Positions 26,886 to 36,861 are shown, counted from the stretch's first letter. The stretch: DNA of 64,000 bases from Massilia forsythiae (GCF_012849555.1 NZ_CP051685.1:2852001-2916000), one strand, 5' to 3'. The notes: generated by a model not told the origin, from the sequence alone. Numbers and translations are program-made.

Positions 26886-27578
26886 TTACTCGGCAGCCTT
26901 CTTGACCGTGCGGCGGATCACCTTCTTGGCCGGTGCGCCGTCGGCGTCTGCGGCCGGGGCGGCCTTCGGGGCGCGCTTGGCGGCGGAGGCGGCCTTGGCG
27001 GCCTTGGCCGCGGCGGCGTCGGCGGCGGCCGCCTTCGGCACGGCGACCTTCACGGTGCGGCCGGTCGGGATCTTTTTCGCGGCCGGCTTGGCCGCGGCGC
27101 CTTCGGCAGACTTTTTGGCGGCCGGCTTGCGCTCGCGCACCGGCTTGGCTTCCGGCTGGTCCTGGTTGGCGGCCAGGTGCTTCGAGACGGCTTTCGGCAC
27201 GGCCGCTTCCACGCCTTCGGCGCTGGTCTTGCGGCGGGCGGCGCCCAGCTTGACCGGCTTTTCGCCCCAGATCTCTTCCAGGCGGTAGTATTGGCGGATC
27301 GCCGGCTGCATGATGTGCACGATCATGTCGCCCAGGTCGACCAGCACCCATTCGCCGGTGTCTTCGCCTTCCAGGCCGACCACGTTGCCGCCTGCTTCCT
27401 TGACCTTGTCGCGCACCGAGGCGGCCAGCGCCTTGGTCTGGCGGTTCGAGGTGCCCGACACGACCACGATGCGGTCGAACAGGCTGGTCAGGTTGGTCGT
27501 GTCGAACAGGGCGATGTCCTGGCCCTTGACGTCTTCGAGGGCGTCGACGACGATCGCTTGCAGTTTCTTGATATCCAT
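26886..27578 (-). CDS. rsfS: Ribosome silencing factor RsfS with long Ala/Lys-rich tail
   Basis: A 230-aa protein. Residues 1-~112 are a normal RsfS/Iojap domain (VVDALEDVKGQDIALFDT, VVVSGTSNRQTKALA, EWVLVDLGDMIVHIM) that binds ribosomal protein uL14 and blocks subunit joining. Residues ~113-230 form a low-complexity tail rich in Ala, Lys and Pro (AAKKSAEGAAAKPAAKKIP and similar). This roughly doubles the protein relative to the usual ~105-120 aa. The tail may bind RNA non-specifically; that is inference. The start overlaps the nadD stop by 1 nt (TAATG). Confidence 0.95.
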   Translation of the reverse strand: MDIKKLQAIVVDALEDVKGQDIALFDTTNLTSLFDRIVVVSGTSNRQTKALAASVRDKVKEAGGNVVGLEGEDTGEWVLVDLGDMIVHIMQPAIRQYYRLEEIWGEKPVKLGAARRKTSAEGVEAAVPKAVSKHLAANQDQPEAKPVRERKPAAKKSAEGAAAKPAAKKIPTGRTVKVAVPKAAAADAAAAKAAKAASAAKRAPKAAPAADADGAPAKKVIRRTVKKAAE

Positions 27579-28294
27579 TAGCTCTTGTATAAGTTACGTT
27601 GTTGAATGTAGTCTAGCACTTGCGGCGCCACCAGCGCGCCGACCTGGCCGGGGTCCCGGCCCTGGCCGGCGCCGCGCTGCGCCTGCGGATCCGGTCCCGA
27701 TTTCAGCGCTTGCCGCACCTGCGTGGCCGAGATGTCGACCGCCAGCGTGTGCGCCATGCACACCCGGCCGGCCGGGCTGGCGCGCACCCGTTCCGGGCTC
27801 GCCAGGCGTCCCGCGATTTCATGCGCCACCGCCGGCGGCAGCGCCGCCCCGTCGAGCCGGTAGCCGGGGCGCGCGGCGACGCCGAAGTTGGCCAGTTCGA
27901 ACAGGCTGCGCCAGTCGCGCCAGCTGTCCAGCTTCTGCAACTGGTCGGCGCCCATCAGGAACACGATCGAGGTGCTGGCTCCCAGCTCGGCGCGCTGTTC
28001 GCGCAGGGTCTCGACGGTATAGGTCGGCGCCGCGCGCACGATCTCGCGGGTGTCGATCGTCACCGGCACGCCGGCCGGAAACCCGGCGCCGGATGCTTGC
28101 GCGAACGCCAGTTCCAGCATCGCCACGCGGTCGGCGTCGCCGGCCTGCAGGCCGGCTTTCTGCCACGGCTGCCCGGCCGGCAGGATGCGCAGCGCGTCCG
28201 GATGCAGCAGGCGCGCGAACAGGCCGGCCAGCGCCACGTGGCCGTGATGCACCGGGTCGAAGCTGCCGCCCAGCACCGCGACGCAGACGCTCAC
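27578..28294 (-). CDS. nadD: Nicotinate-nucleotide adenylyltransferase
   Basis: A 238-aa enzyme making nicotinic acid adenine dinucleotide in NAD synthesis. The nucleotidyltransferase motif [11 protein letters not shown] is at residues ~9-19, [14 protein letters not shown] lies mid-protein, and ISATQVR near the end is the ISxTxxR motif. The start is GTG at 28294, which overlaps the hemF stop by 4 nt (GTGA). The residues after the ISATQVR motif ([18 protein letters not shown]) are a somewhat longer loop than usual. Confidence 0.95.
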   Translation of the reverse strand: MSVCVAVLGGSFDPVHHGHVALAGLFARLLHPDALRILPAGQPWQKAGLQAGDADRVAMLELAFAQASGAGFPAGVPVTIDTREIVRAAPTYTVETLREQRAELGASTSIVFLMGADQLQKLDSWRDWRSLFELANFGVAARPGYRLDGAALPPAVAHEIAGRLASPERVRASPAGRVCMAHTLAVDISATQVRQALKSGPDPQAQRGAGQGRDPGQVGALVAPQVLDYIQQRNLYKS

Positions 28295-29202
28295 GGCGCC
28301 AGCCAATCCCGGTGCGGCAGGAAGTCGGCATACAGGGCGGCTTCCGGGCTGCCCGGCGCGGGATGCCAGTCGTAGCGCCACTTGACGATCGGCGGCATCG
28401 ACATCAGGATCGCCTCGGTGCGCCCGCCCGACTGCAGGCCGAACAGGGTGCCGCGGTCCCACACCAGGTTGAATTCGACGTAGCGCCCGCGCCGATAGGC
28501 CTGGAAGTCGCGCTCGCGTTCGCCGTACGGCTGGTCCTTGCGCGCCGTGACGATCGGCAGGTAGGCGTCGAGAAACGCCGCGCCGACCCGCTGCAGCATC
28601 GCGAACGACTGGTCGAAACCGAGTTCGTGGAAGTCGTCGAAGAAGATGCCGCCGACGCCGCGCGCTTCCTTGCGGTGCTTCAGGTAGAAATACTCGTCGC
28701 ACCAGCGCTTGAAGCGCGGATGCAGGTCGGCGCCGAAGGGCGCCAGCGCATCGTGGCAGACCTGGTGGAAGTGGCGCGCGTCGTCGGCGTTGCCGTAGTA
28801 CGGCGTCAGGTCCATGCCGCCGCCGAACCACCACACCGGCTCCTTGCCCTCGGCCACGGCTTCGAAGAAGCGCACGTTCATGTGCACGGTCGGGGCGTAC
28901 GGGTTACGCGGGTGCAGCACCAGCGACACGCCCATCGCTTCCCAGGCGCGTCCGGCCAGTTCGGGGCGCGCCGCCATCGCCGACGGCGGCAGGCTGGCGC
29001 CGCGCACGTGCGAGAAATTCACGCCGCCGCGCTCGAACACCTTGCCTTCCTCGATCAGGCGCGAGATGCCACCACCGCCCTCGGCCCGTTCCCAGGTGTC
29101 GGCCAGGAACGGCTTGCCGTCGACCGCTTCGAGCGCCTGCACGATGCGCGATTGCAGGTCGAGCAGCCAGGCCTTGACGGCGGCGGGATTCGGGGTGGAC
29201 AT
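28291..29202 (-). CDS. hemF: Oxygen-dependent coproporphyrinogen-III oxidase
   Basis: A 303-aa aerobic heme-biosynthesis enzyme that converts coproporphyrinogen III to protoporphyrinogen IX. Conserved blocks visible are [42 protein letters not shown] and [18 protein letters not shown] at 29202 gives the usual family length. It is coupled to nadD by a 4-nt overlap and heads the leftward hemF-nadD-rsfS-rlmH-maf-rng run. The 3' end of the siderophore receptor gene lies ~176 nt upstream, with a terminator between. Confidence 0.97.
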   Translation of the reverse strand: MSTPNPAAVKAWLLDLQSRIVQALEAVDGKPFLADTWERAEGGGGISRLIEEGKVFERGGVNFSHVRGASLPPSAMAARPELAGRAWEAMGVSLVLHPRNPYAPTVHMNVRFFEAVAEGKEPVWWFGGGMDLTPYYGNADDARHFHQVCHDALAPFGADLHPRFKRWCDEYFYLKHRKEARGVGGIFFDDFHELGFDQSFAMLQRVGAAFLDAYLPIVTARKDQPYGERERDFQAYRRGRYVEFNLVWDRGTLFGLQSGGRTEAILMSMPPIVKWRYDWHPAPGSPEAALYADFLPHRDWLAP

Positions 29203-29282
29203 GGGGGCGGGAGGCGGGATCGAAAAAATGAACGGGGATTGTACACCGATGGCGCAGTTTGTGATAGGCAAACCGCCGGCGC

Positions 29283-29310
29283 AAAAAAAAGCCCGGGACG
29301 CAGCCCGGGC
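29283..29310 (-). terminator. Terminator of the siderophore receptor gene
   Basis: Read on the minus strand, GCCCGGG-CTGCGT-CCCGGGC is followed by eight T. It isolates the receptor from the downstream hemF operon. Confidence 0.9.
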
Positions 29311-29378
29311 CGGGAAAGGCCGGCCCCGTGGGGCGCGGCAGGAGGATCGGTCGATCGGTAGGTGGATCAGCGGGTGGA

Positions 29379-31664
29379 TCAATAAGCGGCGCGCAGCGAG
29401 ACCAGCACGTTGCGCGGGTCGCCGTAGTAGTTGCTGAAGCCGGTGGTGACGTACTTGGCGTAGTACAGCTTGTCGAACAGGTTGTTGACGTTGACCTGCG
29501 CCGACCAGGTCTTGTCGAAGCGGTAGGCGGCCATGGCGTTGAACACCGCGTAGCCGCCCTGGCGCGCGGTCAGCACGCCCGACTTGACGTAGGTGTCGCT
29601 CTGGACCGAGGCGCCGCCGCCCACGGTCCAGCCGCGCAGGGCGCCGCCGGCGCGGTAGCTGGTGAACAAGCGCAGCAGGTGCTTGGGATCCATGCTGCGC
29701 AGCGGCTGGCCGACGTTGGCGGCGGTGCTGTCCGACAGGTACCTGGTGCGGGTGTTGGTGTAGCCGCCCATCACCTGCCAGCCGGGCAGCACTTCGCCCG
29801 AGACTTCGGCCTCGAATCCTTCGCTGCGCTGCTTGCCGCCGGAGACGTAGCAATAGCCGGTCGGGTACCACGGCAGGCACGGCGTGCCGCTCGCCAGGTC
29901 CTGGGCCGCCTTGCCGTTGTTGTTGATGCGGAACAGGGCCAGCGAAGCGTTCAGGCGGCCGCCCAGGAAGGTGCCCTTCAGGCCGGCCTCATAGTCCTCG
30001 CCGCGCACCGGCGCCAGGATGCTGCCGCTGCGGTCCTTGTAGTTCTGCGGGCTGAAGATTTCGGTGTAGCTGGCATAGGCATTCACGTTGTTCGTGATGT
30101 CGTAGGTGATGCCGGCATACGGGGTGATCTCGCGCTCGATCCTATAGTTGCCGGCGGGTGCCGACGGTACCTGGTAGTCCCACCAGCTGGCGCGCGCGCC
30201 CAGCAGCAGCGCCAGCGGGTCGGCGAGCGACAGGCGGGTGGTGGCGTACACGCCTTTCTGGCTGGTCTCGGTGCCGGGCGCCACGTAGGCGCTGCCGTTG
30301 CCGGGCGCGTAGAAGGCTTCCGGATAGCTGGTATACGGATTCCAGGTGCGGATATCGACGTTGGTGCGCGGGTTGATGTTGAAGTAGCCGGAAGTGCCGA
30401 TGGTGTCGACGTCCAGGCTTTCCGCGCCCACCGTCAACCGGTGCTCGCGGCCGAACAGCCGGAACGGGCCGTTGGCGACGCCGCTCAGTACGCGCTGGTT
30501 GCTGGTGTCGCCCGAATACACCGAGGTGCTGACGTTGGCCAGGTAGGGGTTGGTGGTGCTGGTGCGCGAGAACGAGGTCTGCTTGAAGCCGCCCGGCTTC
30601 ATGTGCAGGCCGGTATAGGACGCGTCCAGTTTGACGTTCCAGCCGTTGCCGAAGCGGTGTTCGAGTTCCAGCATGGCCTGGTCGTTGTAGCGGTTCCAGA
30701 AGTTGGAGGCGGCGCCCAGGTAGGTGTCGCGCGGCAGGTTCAACGGGCTGCCGTCCAGCGCCGAGGGCAGGTTGCCCCAGGCGCCGGTGGCGTCCAGGTC
30801 GGTGTGCTGCAGGCTGGCGGTCAGCAGCGTGTTCGGCGCCAGGTCGGCCTCGACCACGGCGTACAGCACTTCGCGGTCTTCCTTGCGCGCCTTCTGGAAG
30901 AATGCCTTCTTGTCCTTGACGGCGACCACGCGGCCGCGGATGCTGCCGCTGGCGTTCAGCGGACTGGAGACGTCGGCCTCGAGGCGGCGCCGGTCCCACG
31001 AGCCCAGCGTCAGGCCGGCCGAGGCCTGGAAGCTGTCCGTCGGGCGCTTGCGCACCAGGTTGACGGTGGCCGACGGGTTGCCCGAGCCGCGCAGCATGCC
31101 CGAGGCGCCGCGCAGGATTTCGACACGCTCCAGCACCGCGGTGTCCGGCTGCACGAAGATCGAGCCGCCCTGGTTCATGGTCAGGCCGTCGATCTGCAGC
31201 GCGTCGATCGCGTAGCCGCGCGCATAGTAGCCGACCCGTTCGCTGTCGGTGTAGTCGACGGTCACGCCCGGCGTATTCTTCATGACTTCCTGCAGGTCGG
31301 GCAGCACGCGGTCGTCCAGGAACTGGCGCGTCAGCACCGTCACCGGCTGCGGGATGTCGCGGATGTCCTGCACGCCCTTGAACAGCGTCGCCTTTTTGGC
31401 CGCGAACGAATTCTCGCCTTCGCGGTCGAGGGCGCCGGTCACGGTCACGGTGCTGACCGGCGTGCTTGCATCGGCCCCGCTCGCCTCCGCCCCGGCGCCT
31501 TCGACCGCTGCCGGCACTTCCGGCAGCAGCGCCTGCGCGTTCGCCAGTGCCGGCGCGACGCACAGCAGGGCAATCGCGTACAGGATCGGCAAGCTGGTCG
31601 CGCGCTTCGGCAAGGTCGATGCGGATGAAGAAACGGCACTGGCCGCGGCGCGGGGGTGATGCAT
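29379..31664 (-). CDS. TonB-dependent siderophore receptor (FhuE/FpvA-like)
   Basis: A 761-aa outer membrane receptor. The signal peptide ends near ALANAQA, and a TonB-box-like STVTVTG lies at residues ~71-77. The plug has [39 protein letters not shown] and [12 protein letters not shown], the usual ferric-siderophore receptor pattern. The barrel ends with VSLRAAY, an aromatic last residue. No STN signalling domain is present. GAGAGGAG precedes the ATG. The Fur-box cluster upstream indicates iron repression. It has its own terminator and is a single-gene unit lying between hemF and purD. Confidence 0.94.
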   Translation of the reverse strand: MHHPRAAASAVSSSASTLPKRATSLPILYAIALLCVAPALANAQALLPEVPAAVEGAGAEASGADASTPVSTVTVTGALDREGENSFAAKKATLFKGVQDIRDIPQPVTVLTRQFLDDRVLPDLQEVMKNTPGVTVDYTDSERVGYYARGYAIDALQIDGLTMNQGGSIFVQPDTAVLERVEILRGASGMLRGSGNPSATVNLVRKRPTDSFQASAGLTLGSWDRRRLEADVSSPLNASGSIRGRVVAVKDKKAFFQKARKEDREVLYAVVEADLAPNTLLTASLQHTDLDATGAWGNLPSALDGSPLNLPRDTYLGAASNFWNRYNDQAMLELEHRFGNGWNVKLDASYTGLHMKPGGFKQTSFSRTSTTNPYLANVSTSVYSGDTSNQRVLSGVANGPFRLFGREHRLTVGAESLDVDTIGTSGYFNINPRTNVDIRTWNPYTSYPEAFYAPGNGSAYVAPGTETSQKGVYATTRLSLADPLALLLGARASWWDYQVPSAPAGNYRIEREITPYAGITYDITNNVNAYASYTEIFSPQNYKDRSGSILAPVRGEDYEAGLKGTFLGGRLNASLALFRINNNGKAAQDLASGTPCLPWYPTGYCYVSGGKQRSEGFEAEVSGEVLPGWQVMGGYTNTRTRYLSDSTAANVGQPLRSMDPKHLLRLFTSYRAGGALRGWTVGGGASVQSDTYVKSGVLTARQGGYAVFNAMAAYRFDKTWSAQVNVNNLFDKLYYAKYVTTGFSNYYGDPRNVLVSLRAAY

Positions 31665-31686
31665 GAGAACTCCTCTCGTGGTCTCT

Positions 31687-31726
31687 GATGATAATGATTC
31701 TCTTTATGAGAATGATTCTCAATTAT
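31687..31726 (-). promoter_or_regulatory. Overlapping Fur boxes upstream of the siderophore receptor
   Basis: GATAATGATTCTC followed by GAGAATGATTCTCAATTAT repeats the NATAAT-type hexamers of the Fur consensus in both orientations. It lies 23-62 nt before the receptor ATG. Iron-Fur repression of the receptor is the straightforward inference. Confidence 0.8.
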
Positions 31727-31807
31727 ATTTGGAGGGAAGTGTATTGTCTATCGGTTATCGCAGTGCTTCTTGTCGGATAGGGGGGATGGAACGACGAGTC
31801 CTGAACT

Positions 31808-31886
31808 GCGCCACAATTCCACGAGAAGATTGGCGCGGTTCGATAAACAGCGCCATAATCGCGCCACTTCTTTGTCAACTGCGCCA
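31808..31886. promoter_or_regulatory. Cluster of five GCGCCA boxes before the Fic gene
   Basis: GCGCCA occurs at 31808, 31850, 31861 and 31881, with the inverse TGGCGC at 31831. The direct copies are spaced 42, 11 and 20 nt, close to whole turns of DNA. They end 8 nt before the Fic ATG, so they are candidate operator sites. Confidence 0.55.
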
Positions 31887-31894
31887 AACCCGCA

Positions 31895-33256
31895 ATGAAA
31901 CCGACGATCGATGTGATGAGCAGTATCCGGGAGTCTGCCGACGGACTGACCCTTGCCGAACTCCTGTCCAGGCATCCCGGCCTGGCGCGACGCACGGCGC
32001 AACGCACGATTGCGAAGCTGGTCGAAGACGGCAAAGTCGTTGCGGCGGGTGCAGGCCGGACGCGCCGTTATTTGCAGACTGGGCCACGCCTCGATGCCGC
32101 AGCACGTGTCGGGGTACAGGAGGGTTTTCCCAGCTTTATTCCTTTGTCGGCAGACAGCCTGGATATCGTTGCCTATATCGACCAGCCTTTGGAAGCGCGC
32201 AAGCCAGTGGGCTACCAGAGCGATTTTCTGGATGCGTATCGTCCCAACGCGACCTCGTACCTGTCCGGATCGTTGCGTCGCCAGTTGCACGAGATGGGCC
32301 GGACAGCCGAAGCGGGTGCGCCTGCCGGCACCTACAGCCGCACGATACTGAACCGTTTATTGATCGACCTCTCATGGGCTTCCAGCCACCTGGAAGGCAA
32401 TACCTATTCGCGTCTCGACACCCGCGAGCTGATCGAGCATGGAAAGGCAGCGCGCGGCAAGGGCGTCGTTGAAACGCAGATGATCCTGAACCACAAGACG
32501 GCGATCGAGCTGCTGGTGGAAAACGTCGAGAATGCCGGGTTCAACCGCTACACACTGATGAATTTGCACGGCGCACTGGCAGAGAACCTGCTTCCCAACC
32601 CGGCCGCCGAAGGGCGGATCCGGCAACATGCCGTCGATATCGGAAAAAGCGTCTATCGCCCCTTGAGCACGCCGCAACAGATCGACGAAGTTTTGGACAT
32701 GTTGCTCGACAAGGCCAACCGGATCGACGATCCGTTCGAACAGTCGTTCTTCATGATGGTGCATCTGCCTTACCTGCAGCCCTTCGCCGACATCAACAAA
32801 AGGACGTCCCGGCTGGCCGCCAACCTGCCGCTGTTTCGGGCCAACCTTTGTCCGCTGACCTTCCTGGACGTGCCCGAGCCGGCCTACAGCCGCGCCACGC
32901 TTGGCGTGTACGAGATGACACGGGTCGAACTGCTGCGCGACCTGTATGTGTGGGCTTACGAACGCTCGACCCAGGAATACCTCGCCATCAGGCAGAATCT
33001 CGTGGAGCCGGATCCACTACGGCTGGCCTGGCGCGACCTGATCAAGCAGACCGTTCGCGACATCGTCCTTCACCCGGAGCGTGAGCCGCTTGCCTGTATC
33101 GTGCGCGCCGTCGGCGAGCAAGTGCCCGTGGACGAACGACCCGCCGTGCAGGCGCTGGTGGTCGAGGAATTGCGGCGGCTTCACGATGGCGTACTGGCCC
33201 GTTATGGCTTGCGACCGCCGTACTACACCGCCTGGAAGGCGGTGCACGGACGTTGA
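31895..33256 (+). CDS. Fic/DOC family protein with winged-helix N terminus and QPF variant active site
   Basis: A 453-aa protein. Residues ~1-62 look like a helix-turn-helix (LTLAELLSRHPGLARRTAQR). An inhibitory-helix-like motif SSHLEGN (S163-E167-G168) precedes the Fic core. The core motif reads LQPFADINKRTSR (295-303), where the canonical form is HPFxDGNGR: the catalytic His is Gln295, and Gly positions are Ile300 and Lys302. This matches a known sub-branch of Fic proteins whose activity is unclear. AMP transfer may be lost or altered. It could be a self-regulating DNA-binding protein or part of a toxin-antitoxin-like circuit, but no partner antitoxin gene is visible. ATG at 31895 is used; ATG at 31916 is possible. 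Confidence 0.85.
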   Translation: MKPTIDVMSSIRESADGLTLAELLSRHPGLARRTAQRTIAKLVEDGKVVAAGAGRTRRYLQTGPRLDAAARVGVQEGFPSFIPLSADSLDIVAYIDQPLEARKPVGYQSDFLDAYRPNATSYLSGSLRRQLHEMGRTAEAGAPAGTYSRTILNRLLIDLSWASSHLEGNTYSRLDTRELIEHGKAARGKGVVETQMILNHKTAIELLVENVENAGFNRYTLMNLHGALAENLLPNPAAEGRIRQHAVDIGKSVYRPLSTPQQIDEVLDMLLDKANRIDDPFEQSFFMMVHLPYLQPFADINKRTSRLAANLPLFRANLCPLTFLDVPEPAYSRATLGVYEMTRVELLRDLYVWAYERSTQEYLAIRQNLVEPDPLRLAWRDLIKQTVRDIVLHPEREPLACIVRAVGEQVPVDERPAVQALVVEELRRLHDGVLARYGLRPPYYTAWKAVHGR

Positions 33257-33288
33257 CGCCGTGTCCATCGGTGCCCGGATGTGAAAAC

Positions 33289-33314
33289 GGGGCCTCCGCC
33301 GATGGCGGATGCCC
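33289..33314. terminator. Hairpin between convergent fic and purD
   Basis: GGGGC-CT-CCGCC-GAT-GGCGG-AT-GCCCC is a symmetrical stem with paired internal bulges located between two converging genes. There is no clear T-tract, so it may be a weak or Rho-assisted terminator. Confidence 0.5.
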
Positions 33315-33341
33315 CGCTTCGCAAGACGATAAAACCGGCGC

Positions 33342-34610
33342 CTACTGCTTCAAGCCGCGCCAGCCGATGTCGCGGCGGTATTGCGCGCCGTTGAAGTGGA
33401 TCTTCTCGACCGTGTCGTAGGCCTGCTTCTGCGCCATCTTGACGCTGTCGCCCAGGCCGACCACGCACAGCACCCGGCCGCCGGCCGTCTGCAGGGCGCC
33501 GTTCGCCAGGACGGTGCCGGCGTGGAAGGTGACGCATTCCGGCGTTTCCGGCGGAATGCCGTCGATGAGGTCGCCTTTCTGCGGGCTGTCCGGGTAGCCG
33601 CCGGCCGCCATCACCACGCCCACCGCGGTGCGCCGGTCCCATTCCAGGCTGACGGCGTCCAGCGTGCCGTTGCAGGCGTGCTCGAGCACCGACACGAAAT
33701 CGCTCTTCAGGCGCGCCATGATCGGCTGGGTTTCCGGGTCGCCCATGCGGCAGTTGAATTCCAGCGTCCTGGGGTTGCCGGCGGCGTCGATCATCAGGCC
33801 GGCGTACAGGAAGCCGGTGTAGGGGATGCCGTCCCTGGCCATGCCCTGGATGGTCGGGGTGATGATCTCGCGCATCACGCGAGCGTGCATCGACGGCGTG
33901 ACGATCGGCGCCGGCGAATAGGCGCCCATGCCGCCGGTGTTCGGGCCCTGGTCGTGGTCCTTCAGGCGCTTGTGGTCTTGCGAGGTGGCCAGCGCCAGCA
34001 CGTTCCTGCCGTCGCACATGACGATGAAGCTGGCTTCCTCGCCGGCCAGGAATTCCTCGATCACGATGCGCGCGCCGGCGTCGCCGAAGCGGTTGTCGGA
34101 CAGCATGTCGTCGACCGCCCGGTGCGCCTCTTCCAGCGACATCGCCACCACCACGCCCTTGCCGGCCGCCAGGCCGTCGGCCTTGATCACGATCGGCGCA
34201 CCATTGGCATCGATATAGGCATGCGCCTGGGCGGCGTCGGAAAAGGTCTGGTACTTCGCGGTCGGGATGCCGTGGCGCTGCATGAACGCCTTGGCATAAT
34301 CCTTCGAGCTTTCCAGCTGGGCCGCTTCCCTGGTCGGCCCGAAGACCTTGAGGCCGCGTGCGCGGAACAGGTTGACGATGCCGGCCGCCAGCGGCGCTTC
34401 AGGTCCCACCAGGGTCAGGGCGATGTGCTCGGCCACCACGAAGTCGGCCAGCGCGGCCGGATCGGTGATGTCGACGTTGACCAGGCGAGCATCGCGCGCG
34501 GTGCCGCCATTGCCCGGCGCCACATAGACCAGCTGGACGCGATCGGATTGGGCCAGTTTCCAGGCCAGGGCGTGTTCACGGCCGCCAGAGCCGACTACCA
34601 GGATTTTCAT
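33342..34610 (-). CDS. purD: Phosphoribosylamine-glycine ligase (GAR synthetase)
   Basis: A 422-aa ATP-grasp enzyme catalysing step two of purine synthesis. It begins MKILVVGSGGREHALAWKL. Further blocks are GPEAPLAAGIVNLF, IVIKADGLAAGKGVVVA (ATP-grasp), and DHKRLKDHDQGPNTGGMGAYSP. Length is normal. The yebC gene lies 85 nt upstream on the same strand and probably shares its transcript. In related genomes purD is commonly followed by hemF; here the receptor and Fic genes lie between. Confidence 0.97.
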   Translation of the reverse strand: MKILVVGSGGREHALAWKLAQSDRVQLVYVAPGNGGTARDARLVNVDITDPAALADFVVAEHIALTLVGPEAPLAAGIVNLFRARGLKVFGPTREAAQLESSKDYAKAFMQRHGIPTAKYQTFSDAAQAHAYIDANGAPIVIKADGLAAGKGVVVAMSLEEAHRAVDDMLSDNRFGDAGARIVIEEFLAGEEASFIVMCDGRNVLALATSQDHKRLKDHDQGPNTGGMGAYSPAPIVTPSMHARVMREIITPTIQGMARDGIPYTGFLYAGLMIDAAGNPRTLEFNCRMGDPETQPIMARLKSDFVSVLEHACNGTLDAVSLEWDRRTAVGVVMAAGGYPDSPQKGDLIDGIPPETPECVTFHAGTVLANGALQTAGGRVLCVVGLGDSVKMAQKQAYDTVEKIHFNGAQYRRDIGWRGLKQ

Positions 34611-34695
34611 GGGTGCTTATCGTGCGCTCGCTACGGTTGTTCGAGGTGCCCTCGCGGGCTGCTGCTTGTGTGCCGCTCGTATGCCGCTCATCCGC

Positions 34696-35424
34696 TCATT
34701 GTTCGTCGATGACGGCGTTGGTATAGACTTCCTGCACGTCGTCCAGGTTTTCCAGCACGTCGAGCAGCTTCTGCATCTTTTGCGCGTCCTCGCCGGTGAA
34801 CGGCGTCTCGGTGTCCGGCTTCATGATGACTTCCGCCGAATCGGCCTTGAAGCCGGCCGCTTCCAGCGCTTCCTTGACGCCGGCAAAGGCGTTCGGGTCG
34901 CACAGCACCTCGAAACCGCCTTCGTCGTCGGCGATCACGTCGTCGGCGCCGGCTTCCAGCGCGGCTTCCATCAACTTGTCCTCTTCCACGCCGGGCGCGA
35001 ACAGGAACTGGCCGACGTGCTTGAACATGAACGACACCGAGCCTTCGGTGCCCATGTTGCCGCCGTATTTGCTGAACGCATGGCGCACTTCGGCCACGGT
35101 GCGCACGCGGTTGTCGGTCATGCAGTCGACGATGATCGCGGCGCCGCCGATGCCGTAGCCTTCGTAGCGGACTTCTTCGTAGTTCACGCCTTCCAGGCCG
35201 CCGGCGCCGCGCTGCACCGCGCGGTTGACGTTATCCTTCGGCATGTTGGCATCGGCCGCCTTTTCCACCGCCAGGCGCAGGCGCGGGTTGGTGGCGATCT
35301 CGCCGCCGCCCATGCGCGCGGCGACCGTGATTTCCTTGATCAGGCGCGTCCAGATCTTGCCGCGCTTGGCGTCAGTCGCGGCCTTCTTGTGCTTGATGTT
35401 GGCCCATTTGCTGTGTCCAGCCAT
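34696..35424 (-). CDS. yebC: YebC/PmpR family protein
   Basis: A 242-aa protein starting [22 protein letters not shown], cut here to its hallmark [15 protein letters not shown]. Internal blocks such as [21 protein letters not shown] are also typical. The family was annotated as transcription regulators; more recent work on TACO1/YebC homologues points to a role in translating difficult sequences such as proline stretches. It heads the yebC-purD pair. GGAAAT precedes the ATG. Confidence 0.95.
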   Translation of the reverse strand: MAGHSKWANIKHKKAATDAKRGKIWTRLIKEITVAARMGGGEIATNPRLRLAVEKAADANMPKDNVNRAVQRGAGGLEGVNYEEVRYEGYGIGGAAIIVDCMTDNRVRTVAEVRHAFSKYGGNMGTEGSVSFMFKHVGQFLFAPGVEEDKLMEAALEAGADDVIADDEGGFEVLCDPNAFAGVKEALEAAGFKADSAEVIMKPDTETPFTGEDAQKMQKLLDVLENLDDVQEVYTNAVIDEQ

Positions 35425-35532
35425 GTCGAGATTTCCTTACCTAGAACGGTGTACTTAATCCTCGACATTCTAGCATAGGGGCACGCCGCAAAAACTGTCA
35501 GGGAAACAACAGTTCCGCCGTACAATCATCGA

Positions 35533-36453
35533 ATGAACAATACTGCAATCGACCCGTCCGTTGCGCCGGTCACACGCCCGGCCCTGGTCGCCGGCCTGGC
35601 GATCGCCATCGCCGGCGCCATCTTGTTTTCCACGAAGGCCATCGTCGCCAAACTGCTGTACCGCTACCACATCGATGCGGTGACCTTGATCGCTTTCAGG
35701 ATGCTGTTTTCGCTGCCGGTGTTCGCCGGCGTCGCCATCTGGAAGATGCGCACCGAGGCGCCGCTGTCGGCGCGCGACCGCCGGCATTTGCTGGGGCTGG
35801 GCCTGGTGGGCTACTACCTGTCGAGCTACCTGGATTTCCTCGGATTGCAATACATCTCGGTCGGCCTGGAGCGCCTGATCCTGTTCCTGACGCCGACCTT
35901 CGTGCTCCTGATCACCGCGCTGTTCCTGAAGCAGCGCATCCGCCGCATCCAGTGGATCGCGCTGGCGCTGTCCTACTGCGGCATCGTGCTGGTGCTGGCG
36001 CACGACTTGCAAGGCGGCGCCGGCGACACCGCCACCGGCGCGCTGTTCGTGCTCGGCTCGGCCATCGCCTACGCCGTCTACCTGCTCGGCTCGGGCGAAA
36101 TGGTCCGGCGCATCGGTTCGCTGCGCCTGGTCGCGTATGCGATGTGCGTCTCGAGCGCGGCCTGCATCGGCCAGTTCTTCATCCTGCGCCCGGCCGGCCT
36201 GCTGCTGCAGCCGCTGCCGGTGTACGGGCTCTCGCTCGTGAACGGGATATTCTGTACCATCCTCCCTGTCTTCATGACCATGGTGGCGGTCCAGCGCATC
36301 GGCGCGCCGAGCGCGTCCCAGGCCGGCATGATCGGCCCGGTGTCGACGCTGTTCCTGGGCTGGGCGCTGCTGGGCGAGCCGATCACGGCGGTGCAACTGG
36401 CCGGCACCGGCCTGGTGCTGGCGGGGATCTACACGCTGTCCCTCAAAAAATAG
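35533..36453 (+). CDS. EamA/DMT family transporter
   Basis: A 306-aa membrane protein with about ten hydrophobic helices arranged as two EamA repeats (residues ~15-150 and ~165-300; GALFVLGSAIAYAVYLLGSG starts the second). It probably exports or imports a small metabolite; the substrate is unknown. It is followed 24 nt later by mgsA on the same strand. The upstream gap holds AACTGT...ACAGTT (about 35493-35514), a possible operator. Confidence 0.9.
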   Translation: MNNTAIDPSVAPVTRPALVAGLAIAIAGAILFSTKAIVAKLLYRYHIDAVTLIAFRMLFSLPVFAGVAIWKMRTEAPLSARDRRHLLGLGLVGYYLSSYLDFLGLQYISVGLERLILFLTPTFVLLITALFLKQRIRRIQWIALALSYCGIVLVLAHDLQGGAGDTATGALFVLGSAIAYAVYLLGSGEMVRRIGSLRLVAYAMCVSSAACIGQFFILRPAGLLLQPLPVYGLSLVNGIFCTILPVFMTMVAVQRIGAPSASQAGMIGPVSTLFLGWALLGEPITAVQLAGTGLVLAGIYTLSLKK

Positions 36454-36477
36454 AACCATCGAAGGAAACAGACGAAC

Positions 36478-36861
36478 ATGATGAAAGCACGCATCGCCCT
36501 GATCGCCCACGACCGCAAGAAGGACGACATGGTCGCCCTGGCCACCGAGTACCGCGCCTTCCTCGGCACCTGCTCGCTGCTGGCCACCGGCACCACCGGC
36601 GGACGCCTGATCGACGAAGTCGGCCTGCAAGTCACGCGCATGCATTCCGGCCCGGTGGGCGGCGACCTGCAGATCGGCGCGCGCCTGGTCGACGGCGAGA
36701 TCGATTGCGTGGTCTTCCTGCGCGATCCGATGACGCCGCAGCCGCACGAGCCGGACATCAACGCCCTGGTGCGCGCCTGCGACGTCCACAACATCCCGTG
36801 CGCCACCAACCTGGCCAGCGCGCACCTGGTGCTGTCGCAGCTGATGCTGCAGCGGCGTTGA
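36478..36861 (+). CDS. mgsA: Methylglyoxal synthase
   Basis: A 127-aa enzyme turning dihydroxyacetone phosphate into methylglyoxal and phosphate. It has [14 protein letters not shown] (substrate-binding His/Asp/Lys), ATGTTGGRL (phosphate loop), [14 protein letters not shown], and [16 protein letters not shown] with the catalytic Asp. The length is slightly below the E. coli enzyme. Two adjacent ATG codons (36478, 36481) are possible starts. It acts as a bypass of lower glycolysis when phosphate is short. Confidence 0.95.
   Translation: MMKARIALIAHDRKKDDMVALATEYRAFLGTCSLLATGTTGGRLIDEVGLQVTRMHSGPVGGDLQIGARLVDGEIDCVVFLRDPMTPQPHEPDINALVRACDVHNIPCATNLASAHLVLSQLMLQRR

Noticed and set aside
31895..33256. 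Classical Fic toxin with adjacent antitoxin
   Set aside because: No small antitoxin gene adjoins, the inhibitory motif is within the same chain, and the catalytic His is replaced.
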